DNA of 49,551 nucleotides from UBA2108 sp963925495 (GTDB lineage: Bacteria; Bacteroidota; Bacteroidia; Flavobacteriales_G; Salibacteraceae): assembly GCA_963925495.1 (NCBI GenBank), contig CAWUST010000027.1, positions 1 through 49,551 of the forward strand. The letters are read 5' to 3'. A program made the position numbers and the translations under genes. The notes beneath the pieces are model-generated. The model ran no database searches. It worked only from the letters and a program-made list of their open reading frames with translations, and had not been told where the DNA came from. Shown here in pieces: positions 24,081-33,098 of the stretch. Each line of letters starts with the position of its first letter. Position 1 is the first letter of the stretch.

Positions 24081-27000
24081 TTATGAAATAAGCTTCCCCT
24101 GATCAACCACCATTTCAATTAGAGCTATTCGACCCGTTCGTTTAAAAACCGCTTTTGAGTCCTCTGGACTTAACTGTAATGTTTTGAGTGTTTTATCACT
24201 TCCATCATCATAAATCAGTTTGAGACTATTAGCTTCGCCAAGAGTATAAATTATCGGAACTTGACAAAATGTATAACCTAATCCATTTTTTGGAATATTT
24301 ACTTTACAAGCGACACCATCCACGTTATAGCAAGATAATGTTCCAGCTTCAGAAATAAATTCAGATTTTCTCAATAACACTGGATTGAATGATAATCTTC
24401 CATTATAAACTATAACTCCTAATTCAGCCCACCGATTAATTATATCTTCCTTAACCTGACCAGTCATTCCAGGTTGTCTTGCTCCTGCATATTTTGGAGT
24501 GTGTGAATAAGCATCAGTTGGAAATGCACCATATAGCTCAGGCGTTTTATTAATGCCAATTCCCGCTCTAACTTCATAGTAATGTTCTATTAATCGACCT
24601 ATTTCTCCCGAATCAGAATTAGATCCATGAGTGGCATAAATATTTTCTTGGATGGATAATAATAACTTGGAAACCATGTGCCAATATATACTCCCTAAAC
24701 CCTCATAGCCATAAAAAGAGCCCGAACGACCAGTAAATGAGCAATGATTAAATAACTTTTCAAAAGCATCCATAAGTTTACTCCGTTCTCTTCGAACTAG
24801 TTCACTCAAATCAGCATCTTTAATATTTTCTAAAGCCAATTTCAAATCATCAGCATTATGAAAATCACAATTGAAATGTATCTTTCCCTCTACATCCTTT
24901 TCTATAATGTCATATTTGTCCGAGGTTAGTAAGGCTTCTACTAACTTTGAACCTTTAATATCAGCTCCATCAATAACATTCCGCTCCAAAAACGATGCTA
25001 ATTCACGATCAGGATAAAGCATGTAGCTATATTGATCTTCTCGATACATATCACTCTTTTTGAGTGCATCAAAAACATTTAAAACCTCTTCAGAAGACAA
25101 ATATTTGGAACTGGCCACTGCGACCTGCCCTTCGAGCATTTTATACAAATTTGTAAGCTCTGCTTTATTGTCGGAAAGATTAAGTAAGTTGTAAGAATGA
25201 TATAAACCATCCTTTCTTTTATTCAAATCAATAGAGTGCTCTATATAGTTTCGTGCTAATTTGAAGAAATCGAGAATCTTATGGTATGAAATACTTTTTT
25301 TATCTTGCGTAAATCCTGCATAAGCAGTCGTTCGATAATGTTCACCAGCTATCCCAAAAGCATCCATCAGGGACCTTCTATCTTCGGAGCTAAAAGTGCT
25401 TTCTAAACTTGATTGGTGTGCTAAAAATCCTCTTTGTAAGGCATCCAATAAATCAACTACTGGTTTATTGATCAAAACTTCTTGTTTTTCAATATCTCCA
25501 AAAAGTTGCTCTGTAAAGCTTAAGAATCGTCTCAAATAATAAAGAGTAACCATAGACACCCCATTACCGACAAGAGCATTATTGGCATCGTTCCACTCCG
25601 GTCGTTGAGTATTCATCCAAATCCCACCCTCCGGAATGAAATTGTACAATTTGGTTAGAACCATTACTAAGATTTTTTCCGTAAGGTTTACACGTTCTAA
25701 TCCCCCGGAAGCTTGCATAACCAATTTACCATCAGAGCCAACCTTATCAACTTGCTGTTTAATTTTATTGGCTTCCTCCTGATCAAAATTTATGGTGTGT
25801 TTCGGGTCGTTTACAATAGCATCGTACCCTTTTATCCTATATGGTACGTTGGCATAAGTAAATATTCGTTCATCCAGTAAACCTTTTAATCTACTGGGGT
25901 GAAACGAAAAAGAAAGCTCTAATAACTTAGTCAAATAAATAACCTGATGATCACCCCAATAACCAATGTGAGACCAAGGGTCGTTCGGATCAACAACCTC
26001 CCAATCTATTCCTTCCCTAGTAATTCGATAAGGGTTATACCCATCAATAGTAGAGGCATTTACAAATTTGGTAATCATGCCAAGTGTAAACTCAGGAAAA
26101 CTGAAAGCTAAAGCTTCCCAATTTTGAAATATATCCCTCCAATTTCCTTCGTAATTTCTTTGCTTTTCGCCTTTAGGATTCTTCAATTCAATACTAAAAT
26201 AATTCCAAGGTCTAGAAGGATCTCCATGTCTACGGCTGAACGAAAGAGGTAAATATTCTAAGTAATAACGCATGGCATCTTTATGCCGTGATGCCACCAA
26301 AAAATACCTTAACTGATGGTAAGAAACTTGCCTCGGCAATTCACTTAGAGCACTTTTTAAACGGGCATACCCAGGGCGGTTCATCTGCGCTATATGGGCT
26401 CTAAAATCATTAGTATCAATATTATATTGCTCATCAAAAATCCCACCTCTCATTATATTAAAGAGAACATTTGAATAGTGGCGTCCAGTTCCATAACGAT
26501 CCTTTGATAATTGAATACCATCTGCCATTCCGATTTTTTGCCGCAAATCTTCTTTATTCTGCTTAACATCTAATATGACTAGATCGTAAAGGGTTGCTCG
26601 ATTTTTCAAATCCATACGCAATTTTGAAATTGAAACTGCGGACTGACTCACCTCGGAAACTATTGCCCAAGGAATGCTTTCATTTGGATTAATTTCTAAA
26701 TCAGCTTGAATGAAAAAAGCCCCTTTTGAAGCCTTAATTGTAAATTCTTGATCAACTTTTCCCGTATTAACAAATATCTCCTTCTGTATTTCTGATAATA
26801 ATACAGAGTTATATGGTATTCCACATGCCCAGACTGTAGTCGCTCTTAAGGCTTCATTGGGCTCTGCTTTATCTACTATTATTGAGCTAAGCGAATAAAC
26901 TGCTAGATCTCTAACGCCATCCCATTCCGATATTTTATATGCATCAACTAGAGTGCTACGTTCGTTTTGCAAGCCACTCGGTACACCAGCAGGCATAATA

Positions 27001-27509
27001 TTTTGGATTCCGTCGAGCAGTTCAACTTTTACAGGTACATCTCTATGATTAAAAAATCGGGACTCTTTAACAATACCATATTTTTCAGAAAAAGACCATG
27101 CGTATCGATAACTCAAACCTAAATCATGATTTATTTCTTCAAATACAATTCTATTCCCTACTCTATTTTTATAGAGGTTTCCAGTACAATTATAGCCCCC
27201 ATTGAGTGGTTTAGTAAAAGGCTTCCAGAGGCTAACTCCATTTTCTTCAATGACTCTAAAAAGAATCGAAGCTCCTGTGATTCCGACGGAGTCCGTAATC
27301 TTATCATCCGTATAATATGGGAAAAGTGCATTCTCAGGATTTACTCGACCGGCTGATAAAGCACCATTACTAGAAATAAATAACCAATGATCATTGGCAC
27401 TTACAACGGACATGAAAAATGGAGGCATTAAATCGTAATTTCTTATCACAAAAAAATCTTCGCCATCCAAAAAAGTATATTCACCTTTTATATCGTTCGT
27501 CTTATTCAT
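24081..27509 (-). CDS. Cytoplasmic beta-glucan phosphorylase-like enzyme (GH149/GH94-clan type)
   Basis: The 1142-residue protein has no signal peptide. Its N-terminal third looks like the beta-sandwich of disaccharide phosphorylases (Trp-Leu-Phe-Ile-Ser-Ser-Asn-Gly-Ala-Leu-Ser near residue 42). The central part has Asn-Trp-Arg-Asp-Ile-Phe-Gln-Asn-Trp-Glu-Ala near 456 (RDxxQ, as in GH94) and Arg-Pro-Glu-Trp-Asn-Asp-Ala-Asn-Asn near 636-644, where Asp641 aligns with the general acid of GH94 (WND). Near residue 1030, Ala-Arg-Gln-Pro-Gly-Met-Thr-Gly-Gln-Val-Lys-Glu-Asp fits the phosphate-binding region. Length, location and clan motifs point to the GH149 beta-1,3-glucan phosphorylases, which release glucose-1-phosphate; GH161 is an alternative. 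The family number is inference. Confidence 0.7.
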   Translation of the reverse strand: MNKTNDIKGEYTFLDGEDFFVIRNYDLMPPFFMSVVSANDHWLFISSNGALSAGRVNPENALFPYYTDDKITDSVGITGASILFRVIEENGVSLWKPFTKPLNGGYNCTGNLYKNRVGNRIVFEEINHDLGLSYRYAWSFSEKYGIVKESRFFNHRDVPVKVELLDGIQNIMPAGVPSGLQNERSTLVDAYKISEWDGVRDLAVYSLSSIIVDKAEPNEALRATTVWACGIPYNSVLLSEIQKEIFVNTGKVDQEFTIKASKGAFFIQADLEINPNESIPWAIVSEVSQSAVSISKLRMDLKNRATLYDLVILDVKQNKEDLRQKIGMADGIQLSKDRYGTGRHYSNVLFNIMRGGIFDEQYNIDTNDFRAHIAQMNRPGYARLKSALSELPRQVSYHQLRYFLVASRHKDAMRYYLEYLPLSFSRRHGDPSRPWNYFSIELKNPKGEKQRNYEGNWRDIFQNWEALAFSFPEFTLGMITKFVNASTIDGYNPYRITREGIDWEVVDPNDPWSHIGYWGDHQVIYLTKLLELSFSFHPSRLKGLLDERIFTYANVPYRIKGYDAIVNDPKHTINFDQEEANKIKQQVDKVGSDGKLVMQASGGLERVNLTEKILVMVLTKLYNFIPEGGIWMNTQRPEWNDANNALVGNGVSMVTLYYLRRFLSFTEQLFGDIEKQEVLINKPVVDLLDALQRGFLAHQSSLESTFSSEDRRSLMDAFGIAGEHYRTTAYAGFTQDKKSISYHKILDFFKLARNYIEHSIDLNKRKDGLYHSYNLLNLSDNKAELTNLYKMLEGQVAVASSKYLSSEEVLNVFDALKKSDMYREDQYSYMLYPDRELASFLERNVIDGADIKGSKLVEALLTSDKYDIIEKDVEGKIHFNCDFHNADDLKLALENIKDADLSELVRRERSKLMDAFEKLFNHCSFTGRSGSFYGYEGLGSIYWHMVSKLLLSIQENIYATHGSNSDSGEIGRLIEHYYEVRAGIGINKTPELYGAFPTDAYSHTPKYAGARQPGMTGQVKEDIINRWAELGVIVYNGRLSFNPVLLRKSEFISEAGTLSCYNVDGVACKVNIPKNGLGYTFCQVPIIYTLGEANSLKLIYDDGSDKTLKTLQLSPEDSKAVFKRTGRIALIEMVVDQGKLIS

Positions 27510-27554
27510 ATTTAAATTAGTGAATTTATCTAAAACATCTTTTTTTCTCTTAAA

Positions 27555-29051
27555 CTAATCTAAAATACCATGAATTACAACAGATTGAATAGCCTTTTCG
27601 CTAATTGTAGTTTCTATTGATTCACCGTTCAAATCTATATGTACGGACTTAGGAATTTCTGATTGATTCAATAAAACGACAACTATACTTCCATCCTTGT
27701 TTCTAATCGTTGTAGCCATCAACTCATTCGTATTAATAGTATATCCAATTCTTTTTGCCTCTGGACGAATAAATTTACTAAAATGGGATAAGGTGTAATA
27801 TAAAGGGGTATAATATACCTCATCCTTTTCAGTATTCACAATTACTGGAGCTATACACCAATTTTTGGCCCAGTTCGGCCCTCCTTTTTCATCCAAAACC
27901 ATATTCCAATCCACCCAGCCTTCAACCCAGCTATTTAAGCAACCAATAATATCTCGGGCATATCGATAAACAGGAACATATTTTGGGTGATCTATTTTTT
28001 GACTATCCGGTGCCCAATCCCAGCCCCAATCAGTTGCATTCTTACTCCAATACCAAGAGTCATCTTGCCATTTTGGAACTTCTGCATCAATGCAACCCTC
28101 AGTATGAATAATATGTTTTTGAGGTGCAACGTTATGTGTGAAATTAAGGGCCCCTGGCATCCAATCAACTGTACTTGAATACCAATGAACGGCAGTCCCG
28201 TAGATCCATGGTTCTAATTCCTTGTCATTGAGCATTTCAATTGCCCATTCTTTTAATTCATCATCTCTATTTTGATCATATATTAAAATGTTCGGCTTAA
28301 GACTATCCCTCTTCATTTGTGGACCCAAGTGATTTTTAATAAAATCGGACATTTGATGAGGGCTAAAATGCATACTTTCCCAATTTTCACCATTTCCAAG
28401 AGGTTCATTTTCAACCGTTATTCCCCATATTTCAATTCCTTGCTCAGCGTAAGCTTTAATATATTTTGAAAAATACATTGCCCAAGTAGGATAATATTCA
28501 GTCAAGAGTTGCCCTCCTTTCCAAGCATTATTATCTTTCATCCATCGTGGCGCTGTCCATGGGGAGGCAATAATTTTAAAGCCTTCAGGTGAAATGCTTT
28601 GTGCCTCCTTTATCATTGGAATTAAATCCCCCTCATCAGGAGAAATATCAAAGTGCTTAAGAAAGGTATCTCCAGGAACCGTATCGTAGGAGTAGCTATT
28701 TAAAGAAAAATCACATGAATTTATATGGGTTCGTGTCAAAGAATAATTTGCTCCTTGTTCCGAAAAATAAGCCTGCATAACTTCTTGCCGTTTGAGCTTA
28801 GTTAATTGATTTAAAAGGTAAGCCGAAGACTCTGTAAAAGCACCCCCAAAACCAGTAATGATTTGAAACTCCTGATCTGGAAATATGGAAATAGAATCGA
28901 TAATATCTCCTTGAAATGACACTGGGTTTAGCAATGTCAGCTTGTCCCCTTTTGCAGAAGTTTGATAAATAGCAACATTACGGTTGGATGATTCTTGATT
29001 TAAACAAGACCAATTAGACCAAATTAAAATTGCGTAAATAATCTGTTTCAC
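27555..29051 (-). CDS. GH30 family beta-glucanase (lipoprotein)
   Basis: The 498-residue protein has a short hydrophobic leader and a Cys at residue 16 (Trp-Ser-Cys), a plausible but atypical lipobox. The (beta/alpha)8 domain starts with Gly-Phe-Gly-Gly-Ala-Phe-Thr-Glu-Ser near residue 67. It has Ser-Pro-Trp-Thr-Ala-Pro-Arg-Trp-Met-Lys near 163, the acid/base Glu in Thr-Val-Glu-Asn-Glu-Pro (Glu216), and the nucleophile Glu in Ile-Ile-His-Thr-Glu-Gly (Glu318). A C-terminal beta-sandwich completes the GH30 layout. GH30 subfamily 1/3 enzymes cut beta-1,6 or beta-1,3 glucan bonds; in a laminarin locus, removal of beta-1,6 side branches is likely. It lies 2 bp after the GH16 gene. Confidence 0.9.
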   Translation of the reverse strand: MKQIIYAILIWSNWSCLNQESSNRNVAIYQTSAKGDKLTLLNPVSFQGDIIDSISIFPDQEFQIITGFGGAFTESSAYLLNQLTKLKRQEVMQAYFSEQGANYSLTRTHINSCDFSLNSYSYDTVPGDTFLKHFDISPDEGDLIPMIKEAQSISPEGFKIIASPWTAPRWMKDNNAWKGGQLLTEYYPTWAMYFSKYIKAYAEQGIEIWGITVENEPLGNGENWESMHFSPHQMSDFIKNHLGPQMKRDSLKPNILIYDQNRDDELKEWAIEMLNDKELEPWIYGTAVHWYSSTVDWMPGALNFTHNVAPQKHIIHTEGCIDAEVPKWQDDSWYWSKNATDWGWDWAPDSQKIDHPKYVPVYRYARDIIGCLNSWVEGWVDWNMVLDEKGGPNWAKNWCIAPVIVNTEKDEVYYTPLYYTLSHFSKFIRPEAKRIGYTINTNELMATTIRNKDGSIVVVLLNQSEIPKSVHIDLNGESIETTISEKAIQSVVIHGILD

Positions 29052-29053
29052 TT

Positions 29054-30238
29054 TTATTTCTTCTGATATACTCTAACGTAATCAACAATGTATTGGTGCT
29101 TGATTGTACTCTCATCTATACCTTTAGCACCACCCCATCCACCGCCTATCGCCAAATTAAGAATGATATTCTGAGCTTGATAAAAAGGCCATTCCAAGTC
29201 ATTTGCCACTTTATCATAAGTATAATAGCGCTCTCCATCAACAAAACAATGTATAACATCCGGATACCATTCAACTGAATATGTATGAAACCTTGAATTC
29301 ATGCTATCCATTTCAATAACACTACTTATTTGATTGTTCTTTTTGAAATAATACGCAGGTGTATGGCAAGTTCCATGATTCATTCCTTTTTCCGTGTTTT
29401 CGTCAATTTCAAAACCCACACATTCCAAAACATCAATTTCACCGCAATATGGCCAACTAACTTCATCGCGATAATTATCCCCGAGCAGCCAACCTGCAGC
29501 CCATGTTCCAAGTCCAACGGGCACCTTGGCTCTAAACTCGATTTTGCCATATTTAAAGGCAATATTACCTTTTGTTGTTAAACGAGCTGAAGTCCATCCT
29601 TTACCCTCGGTCGATTGATGTGCTTCAATTATAAGAACGCCGTTTTCAACACGCGCATTTTTAGCTATTGAATTCGTGTAATACTGCAGTTCATTGTTTC
29701 CCCAACCCCAATCGCCGACATTATATGACCAGTTAGAGTCGTTTGGCAGTCCATTTTCGTTAAATTCATCTGCCCAAACTAACTCCCAGTTTTCTCCTTT
29801 CATATTTTGAGTAATAATTCGGGGAGTTTCATCAAAAGAAATAATCAATTCAAATTTCAAACTATCTACCTGCGCACCATCAGCAACATGAATTCTCATT
29901 TTATGAATTCCAGCCTGTAAAGGAGACCCCTCAGCTACTGAATTAAGAGCATTATTAAACTTCATTGATCCTGAAATATTATAAACTCTTGAGTCCTGAT
30001 TATCTATGTAATCTTCGACCCAAATTTCTTCATTATTTCCTTTGCCAAATGCAGTTAATCGATAACGGCCCGTTTCATTAATTTGAATTTCAAATTCAGA
30101 GGTTAAACCCTTCTCAAACGAAACAACTTCATTTTCGCTACTTTTTAAAACAACCTCTTTTTCAGAAATTGTTTGATTGCCACAGCTAATTATTATGGCC
30201 GTAAAAAAGTAGATTATTAAGTAGTTGTACATTCTCAT
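29054..30238 (-). CDS. GH16 endo-beta-1,3-glucanase (laminarinase) lipoprotein with N-terminal binding-like domain
   Basis: The 394-residue protein has a lipoprotein leader ending Ile-Ile-Ser-Cys at residue 19; a second Met two codons in is an alternative start. Residues ~25-135 form a beta-rich domain like CBM6-type modules (Gly-Arg-Tyr-Arg-Leu-Thr-Ala, Gly-Ile-His-Lys-Met-Arg). The GH16 domain spans ~150-394: Trp-Ala-Asp-Glu-Phe-Asn, Trp-Gly-Trp-Gly-Asn-Asn-Glu-Leu-Gln-Tyr-Tyr, and the catalytic Cys-Gly-Glu-Ile-Asp-Val-Leu-Glu (nucleophile Glu267, Asp269, acid/base Glu272). The one-residue bulge in E-I-D-V-L-E is that of laminarinases. It probably sits on the periplasmic side or surface as a lipoprotein. 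Confidence 0.95.
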   Translation of the reverse strand: MRMYNYLIIYFFTAIIISCGNQTISEKEVVLKSSENEVVSFEKGLTSEFEIQINETGRYRLTAFGKGNNEEIWVEDYIDNQDSRVYNISGSMKFNNALNSVAEGSPLQAGIHKMRIHVADGAQVDSLKFELIISFDETPRIITQNMKGENWELVWADEFNENGLPNDSNWSYNVGDWGWGNNELQYYTNSIAKNARVENGVLIIEAHQSTEGKGWTSARLTTKGNIAFKYGKIEFRAKVPVGLGTWAAGWLLGDNYRDEVSWPYCGEIDVLECVGFEIDENTEKGMNHGTCHTPAYYFKKNNQISSVIEMDSMNSRFHTYSVEWYPDVIHCFVDGERYYTYDKVANDLEWPFYQAQNIILNLAIGGGWGGAKGIDESTIKHQYIVDYVRVYQKK

Positions 30239-30249
30239 AATAAATTATT

Positions 30250-31809
30250 TTATTTCACAAGATTAGCTTCAATTTCTTCTAATGTTTTGCCTTTTGTTTC
30301 TGGAACCACGCGAATAATAAACACCAAACCAATGGCTGCAAAAACTCCATAAATCAAAAAGGTTATATCGCTTCCAAAGGCTTCTAATTCCCAAGGAAAA
30401 ATCCATTGAACAATAAAACTTACACCAGAGTTAATCAAACCCACAAATGATATTGCAATTCCTCGAATGTAATTAGGGAAAAGTTCGGAAAATAACACCC
30501 ACATAACTGGTCCAATAGAAATAGCAAACGAAGCAACGAATCCTAAAATAGCAAAGAGAATGATTGTGGAATTTAGTGAAATTGAAGATTTCAATACGGC
30601 CTCTTTATGTTTTTCATAAGTATCAATTCCCAAAATATCGACCATCGCATAATTGAAATCCTTTTCATTTGTATAGGTAATACTCTTAACTGAATTAAAT
30701 TTTGACTCTTCTACACCTTGGCTCAACAATTCAATTGATTCAGATGAAAGTGTAAAAGTCGCAGAATTGAATTCATTGGCAAGTGAAAACATGGTTATCA
30801 TAATTCCGGCAACACCAAAACTTAATAATGGTTTTCGGCCTAATTTATCGATAAATAATATTGCTAATATTGTGAAAACTAAGTTGACCAAGCCAACCAA
30901 TATCGCTTGAACAAAAGAAGCATCAGTTCCAATACCTGCTTGTTCAAAAATCATAGGAGCATAAAAGAAAACTGCATTTATTCCAGTAATTTGCTGTAAA
31001 ATAGCTACAACAATTCCAATAGACAAAACCAATCTCATTTTAGGTTTTAACAGTTGCCTTATACCAGCTTTATCTTCCACATCTTTGTTTTTTTCACTTT
31101 CCAGAATATTGGCAATAGCTGTCTCAGCATCTTTTTCAGAATTGAAACGTGTCATAACCTTTTTGGCTTGGTCTAATTCACCTTGAAAGATTAACCAACG
31201 TGGACTTTTAGGGACAAAGAACAACCCAACGTAGTACAGAGCTGCTGGTATTGCCTCCAGCCCTAACATCCAACGCCAATTATGCTCTGCAATACCCAAG
31301 TTTTCAACCCATAGAGCATCAGACTTGCTTAATTGTAGAATAAGGTAGTTCGTAAAAAAAGCTAATGATATGCCAATTACAATATTGAGCTGATTGAAAG
31401 AAACTAAACGTCCTCTTATTTTAGGTGGAGCCATTTCTGCGATATACATAGGTGCTAAAATTAATGAAGCACCAACTCCAAAGCCTCCTAACATTCTAGC
31501 AAATACCAACCAGAAAAAATCAGGGGCAAATGCAGAAGCAATTGCAGATATGGTATATAAAATGGCGGCACACCTTAAAACAGTTCTACGTCCTAACCTG
31601 TCACTTAGAGGACCAGCTATCATCATTGCCAAGGTGGCTGTTAAAGTAAGTGAAGCTACGGCCCAGCCCAACTCTAATTTAGTAAGTTCAAATTCTACTT
31701 CAATAAACTGGACAACACCAGAAATTACAGAAGCATCAAACCCCATTAACAATCCGCCAAGAGCAACAGTTAGAGCAATTTGAACGAGTATATAATTCTT
31801 GTTTTTCAT
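30250..31809 (-). CDS. Sugar porter family MFS transporter
   Basis: The ATG at 31809 (MKNKNYILVQIALTVALGG) is chosen because it starts 10 bp after the GH17 gene and gives a normal first helix. The 519-residue protein carries the sugar porter signatures: Gly-Pro-Leu-Ser-Asp-Arg-Leu-Gly-Arg-Arg after helix 2, Pro-Lys-Ser-Pro-Arg-Trp-Leu before the central loop, Gln-Gln-Ile-Thr-Gly-Ile-Asn-Ala in helix 7, and the closing Val-Pro-Glu-Thr-Lys-Gly-Lys-Thr-Leu-Glu-Glu-Ile. The QQITGIN motif fits glucose/xylose/galactose proton symporters. A ~60-residue insert near residues 350-410 makes it longer than most. It is the second MFS carrier of the operon, probably for glucose or short glucans. Confidence 0.93.
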   Translation of the reverse strand: MKNKNYILVQIALTVALGGLLMGFDASVISGVVQFIEVEFELTKLELGWAVASLTLTATLAMMIAGPLSDRLGRRTVLRCAAILYTISAIASAFAPDFFWLVFARMLGGFGVGASLILAPMYIAEMAPPKIRGRLVSFNQLNIVIGISLAFFTNYLILQLSKSDALWVENLGIAEHNWRWMLGLEAIPAALYYVGLFFVPKSPRWLIFQGELDQAKKVMTRFNSEKDAETAIANILESEKNKDVEDKAGIRQLLKPKMRLVLSIGIVVAILQQITGINAVFFYAPMIFEQAGIGTDASFVQAILVGLVNLVFTILAILFIDKLGRKPLLSFGVAGIMITMFSLANEFNSATFTLSSESIELLSQGVEESKFNSVKSITYTNEKDFNYAMVDILGIDTYEKHKEAVLKSSISLNSTIILFAILGFVASFAISIGPVMWVLFSELFPNYIRGIAISFVGLINSGVSFIVQWIFPWELEAFGSDITFLIYGVFAAIGLVFIIRVVPETKGKTLEEIEANLVK

Positions 31810-31819
31810 ATAGCTTTTT

Positions 31820-33094
31820 TTAGTGAGTCCTTTTTGATGGCAATTCAATTTGACTGAAAAGGCTATCAAAATTACCTTTAAAGGATTTCTCTAATTCAAG
31901 TTCATTCCTAGTTAAACTTTTAAGTGATCCATCTTCTATTTTGTTCCAAATAACATATTTCACCTTGCCTTTAATATCTATTAATCCAAAATGATTTTCA
32001 GAACCCTTCACATTCTTATTATCTTTCCATGGCTCGTCAAATGCTTCAAAAAAGAAACAGGTAATACTGTCCAATTTAGTCCATTCATTCATTAAATCAA
32101 AATAGATTTTTTGTTTGTACTCGTCAGCTGCTTTCGAACCTGAATGACCATAATTATCGTTCGAAATTGAAGCCCAACCAGTTTCACCTATGTGGACTGG
32201 TATATCTGGTTTTATACTTTGAACATATTGTTTTGTAGAAAGATACTGGGATTGTGCATAATCCGAAGCCCTTTGAATGGCAGCATAAATTTCCTTGAGT
32301 TTCTCTGGTTTATTATCCGCCGAATCTGAATGCCAAAATTCTGGATTATAATGAGTATCGTGAAATGGATATGTATGCATTGAAACATAATCTACAGCAT
32401 TAATCAAATCAATTAAATCTTGGTTATGATAGGATTCATCTCCACCGCCCCAAGATTCGTAATTATCAGAACTTGTTATTTTCAAATTCTTATTTAACCT
32501 ACCCTTCTCTTTAAGTTTTTGTAAGAAATTTACCCATTTTAAAACAACATTCGGTTTCACAAAATAAGTAGCTGCCCAATGCACCATGGATTCATTTCCA
32601 ACTGCAATAACTTTAACAATTTCAGGGTACTTTATTGCCAATTCAACGGCAGTATTAACTTCCCCTGCATTTTTAGTTTCATTGCCTTTTTCGTGATTTG
32701 GTTTTTCAGTCCAAGCATCTTCACATTCAATCCAAGCGCCTAGCATAACATACATTTCAAAAGTCGAATCCATACCTTTAAGCTCTTGAATGGCTTGTAA
32801 CAAATTAGCAGATTGCGGAAATTCTTTGGATTGATATGTCCTTAAAACTTTTATTCCAAGAGCCGAAAGAACTACCAAGTCTTCCTTCAACTCTTTGATA
32901 GTAGGCTCGATAGTTCTAGAAGTATCTCTATAGCCACCATAACAAATACTTAAGTAATTGGGGTTTCCAATTATTATTTTTTGATTTAATTTAAGGGTTC
33001 TAATATTTGATTCACAATTGTAAAACGCTGCAAAAATTAAAGCGCCTAACGAAAAAGCAAGAAACAAAACCTTAAACTGTCTTAACTTTTTCAA
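31820..33094 (-). CDS. GH17 beta-1,3-glucanase/glucosyltransferase-type lipoprotein
   Basis: The 424-residue protein has a leader ending Phe-Tyr-Asn-Cys at residue 27, so it is probably a lipoprotein. The TIM-barrel has the GH17 marks: Val-Leu-Arg-Thr-Tyr near 84, the acid/base in Val-Gly-Asn-Glu-Ser (Glu168), Tyr-Val-Ser-Met-His-Thr-Tyr-Pro-Phe near 236, and the nucleophile in His-Ile-Gly-Glu-Thr-Gly-Trp (Glu304). GH17 enzymes of marine Bacteroidota cleave undecorated beta-1,3-glucan chains to short oligosaccharides. It complements GH16 and GH30 in the same operon. Periplasmic or outer-membrane location is inferred. Confidence 0.93.
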   Translation of the reverse strand: MKKLRQFKVLFLAFSLGALIFAAFYNCESNIRTLKLNQKIIIGNPNYLSICYGGYRDTSRTIEPTIKELKEDLVVLSALGIKVLRTYQSKEFPQSANLLQAIQELKGMDSTFEMYVMLGAWIECEDAWTEKPNHEKGNETKNAGEVNTAVELAIKYPEIVKVIAVGNESMVHWAATYFVKPNVVLKWVNFLQKLKEKGRLNKNLKITSSDNYESWGGGDESYHNQDLIDLINAVDYVSMHTYPFHDTHYNPEFWHSDSADNKPEKLKEIYAAIQRASDYAQSQYLSTKQYVQSIKPDIPVHIGETGWASISNDNYGHSGSKAADEYKQKIYFDLMNEWTKLDSITCFFFEAFDEPWKDNKNVKGSENHFGLIDIKGKVKYVIWNKIEDGSLKSLTRNELELEKSFKGNFDSLFSQIELPSKRTH

Positions 33095-33098
33095 CTTT

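Noticed and set aside
31394..31783. 129-codon open frame antisense to the sugar-porter gene
   Set aside because: It lies entirely opposite a strongly recognisable MFS transporter and its translation is low-complexity Ala/Pro/Lys-rich; it is a shadow frame.
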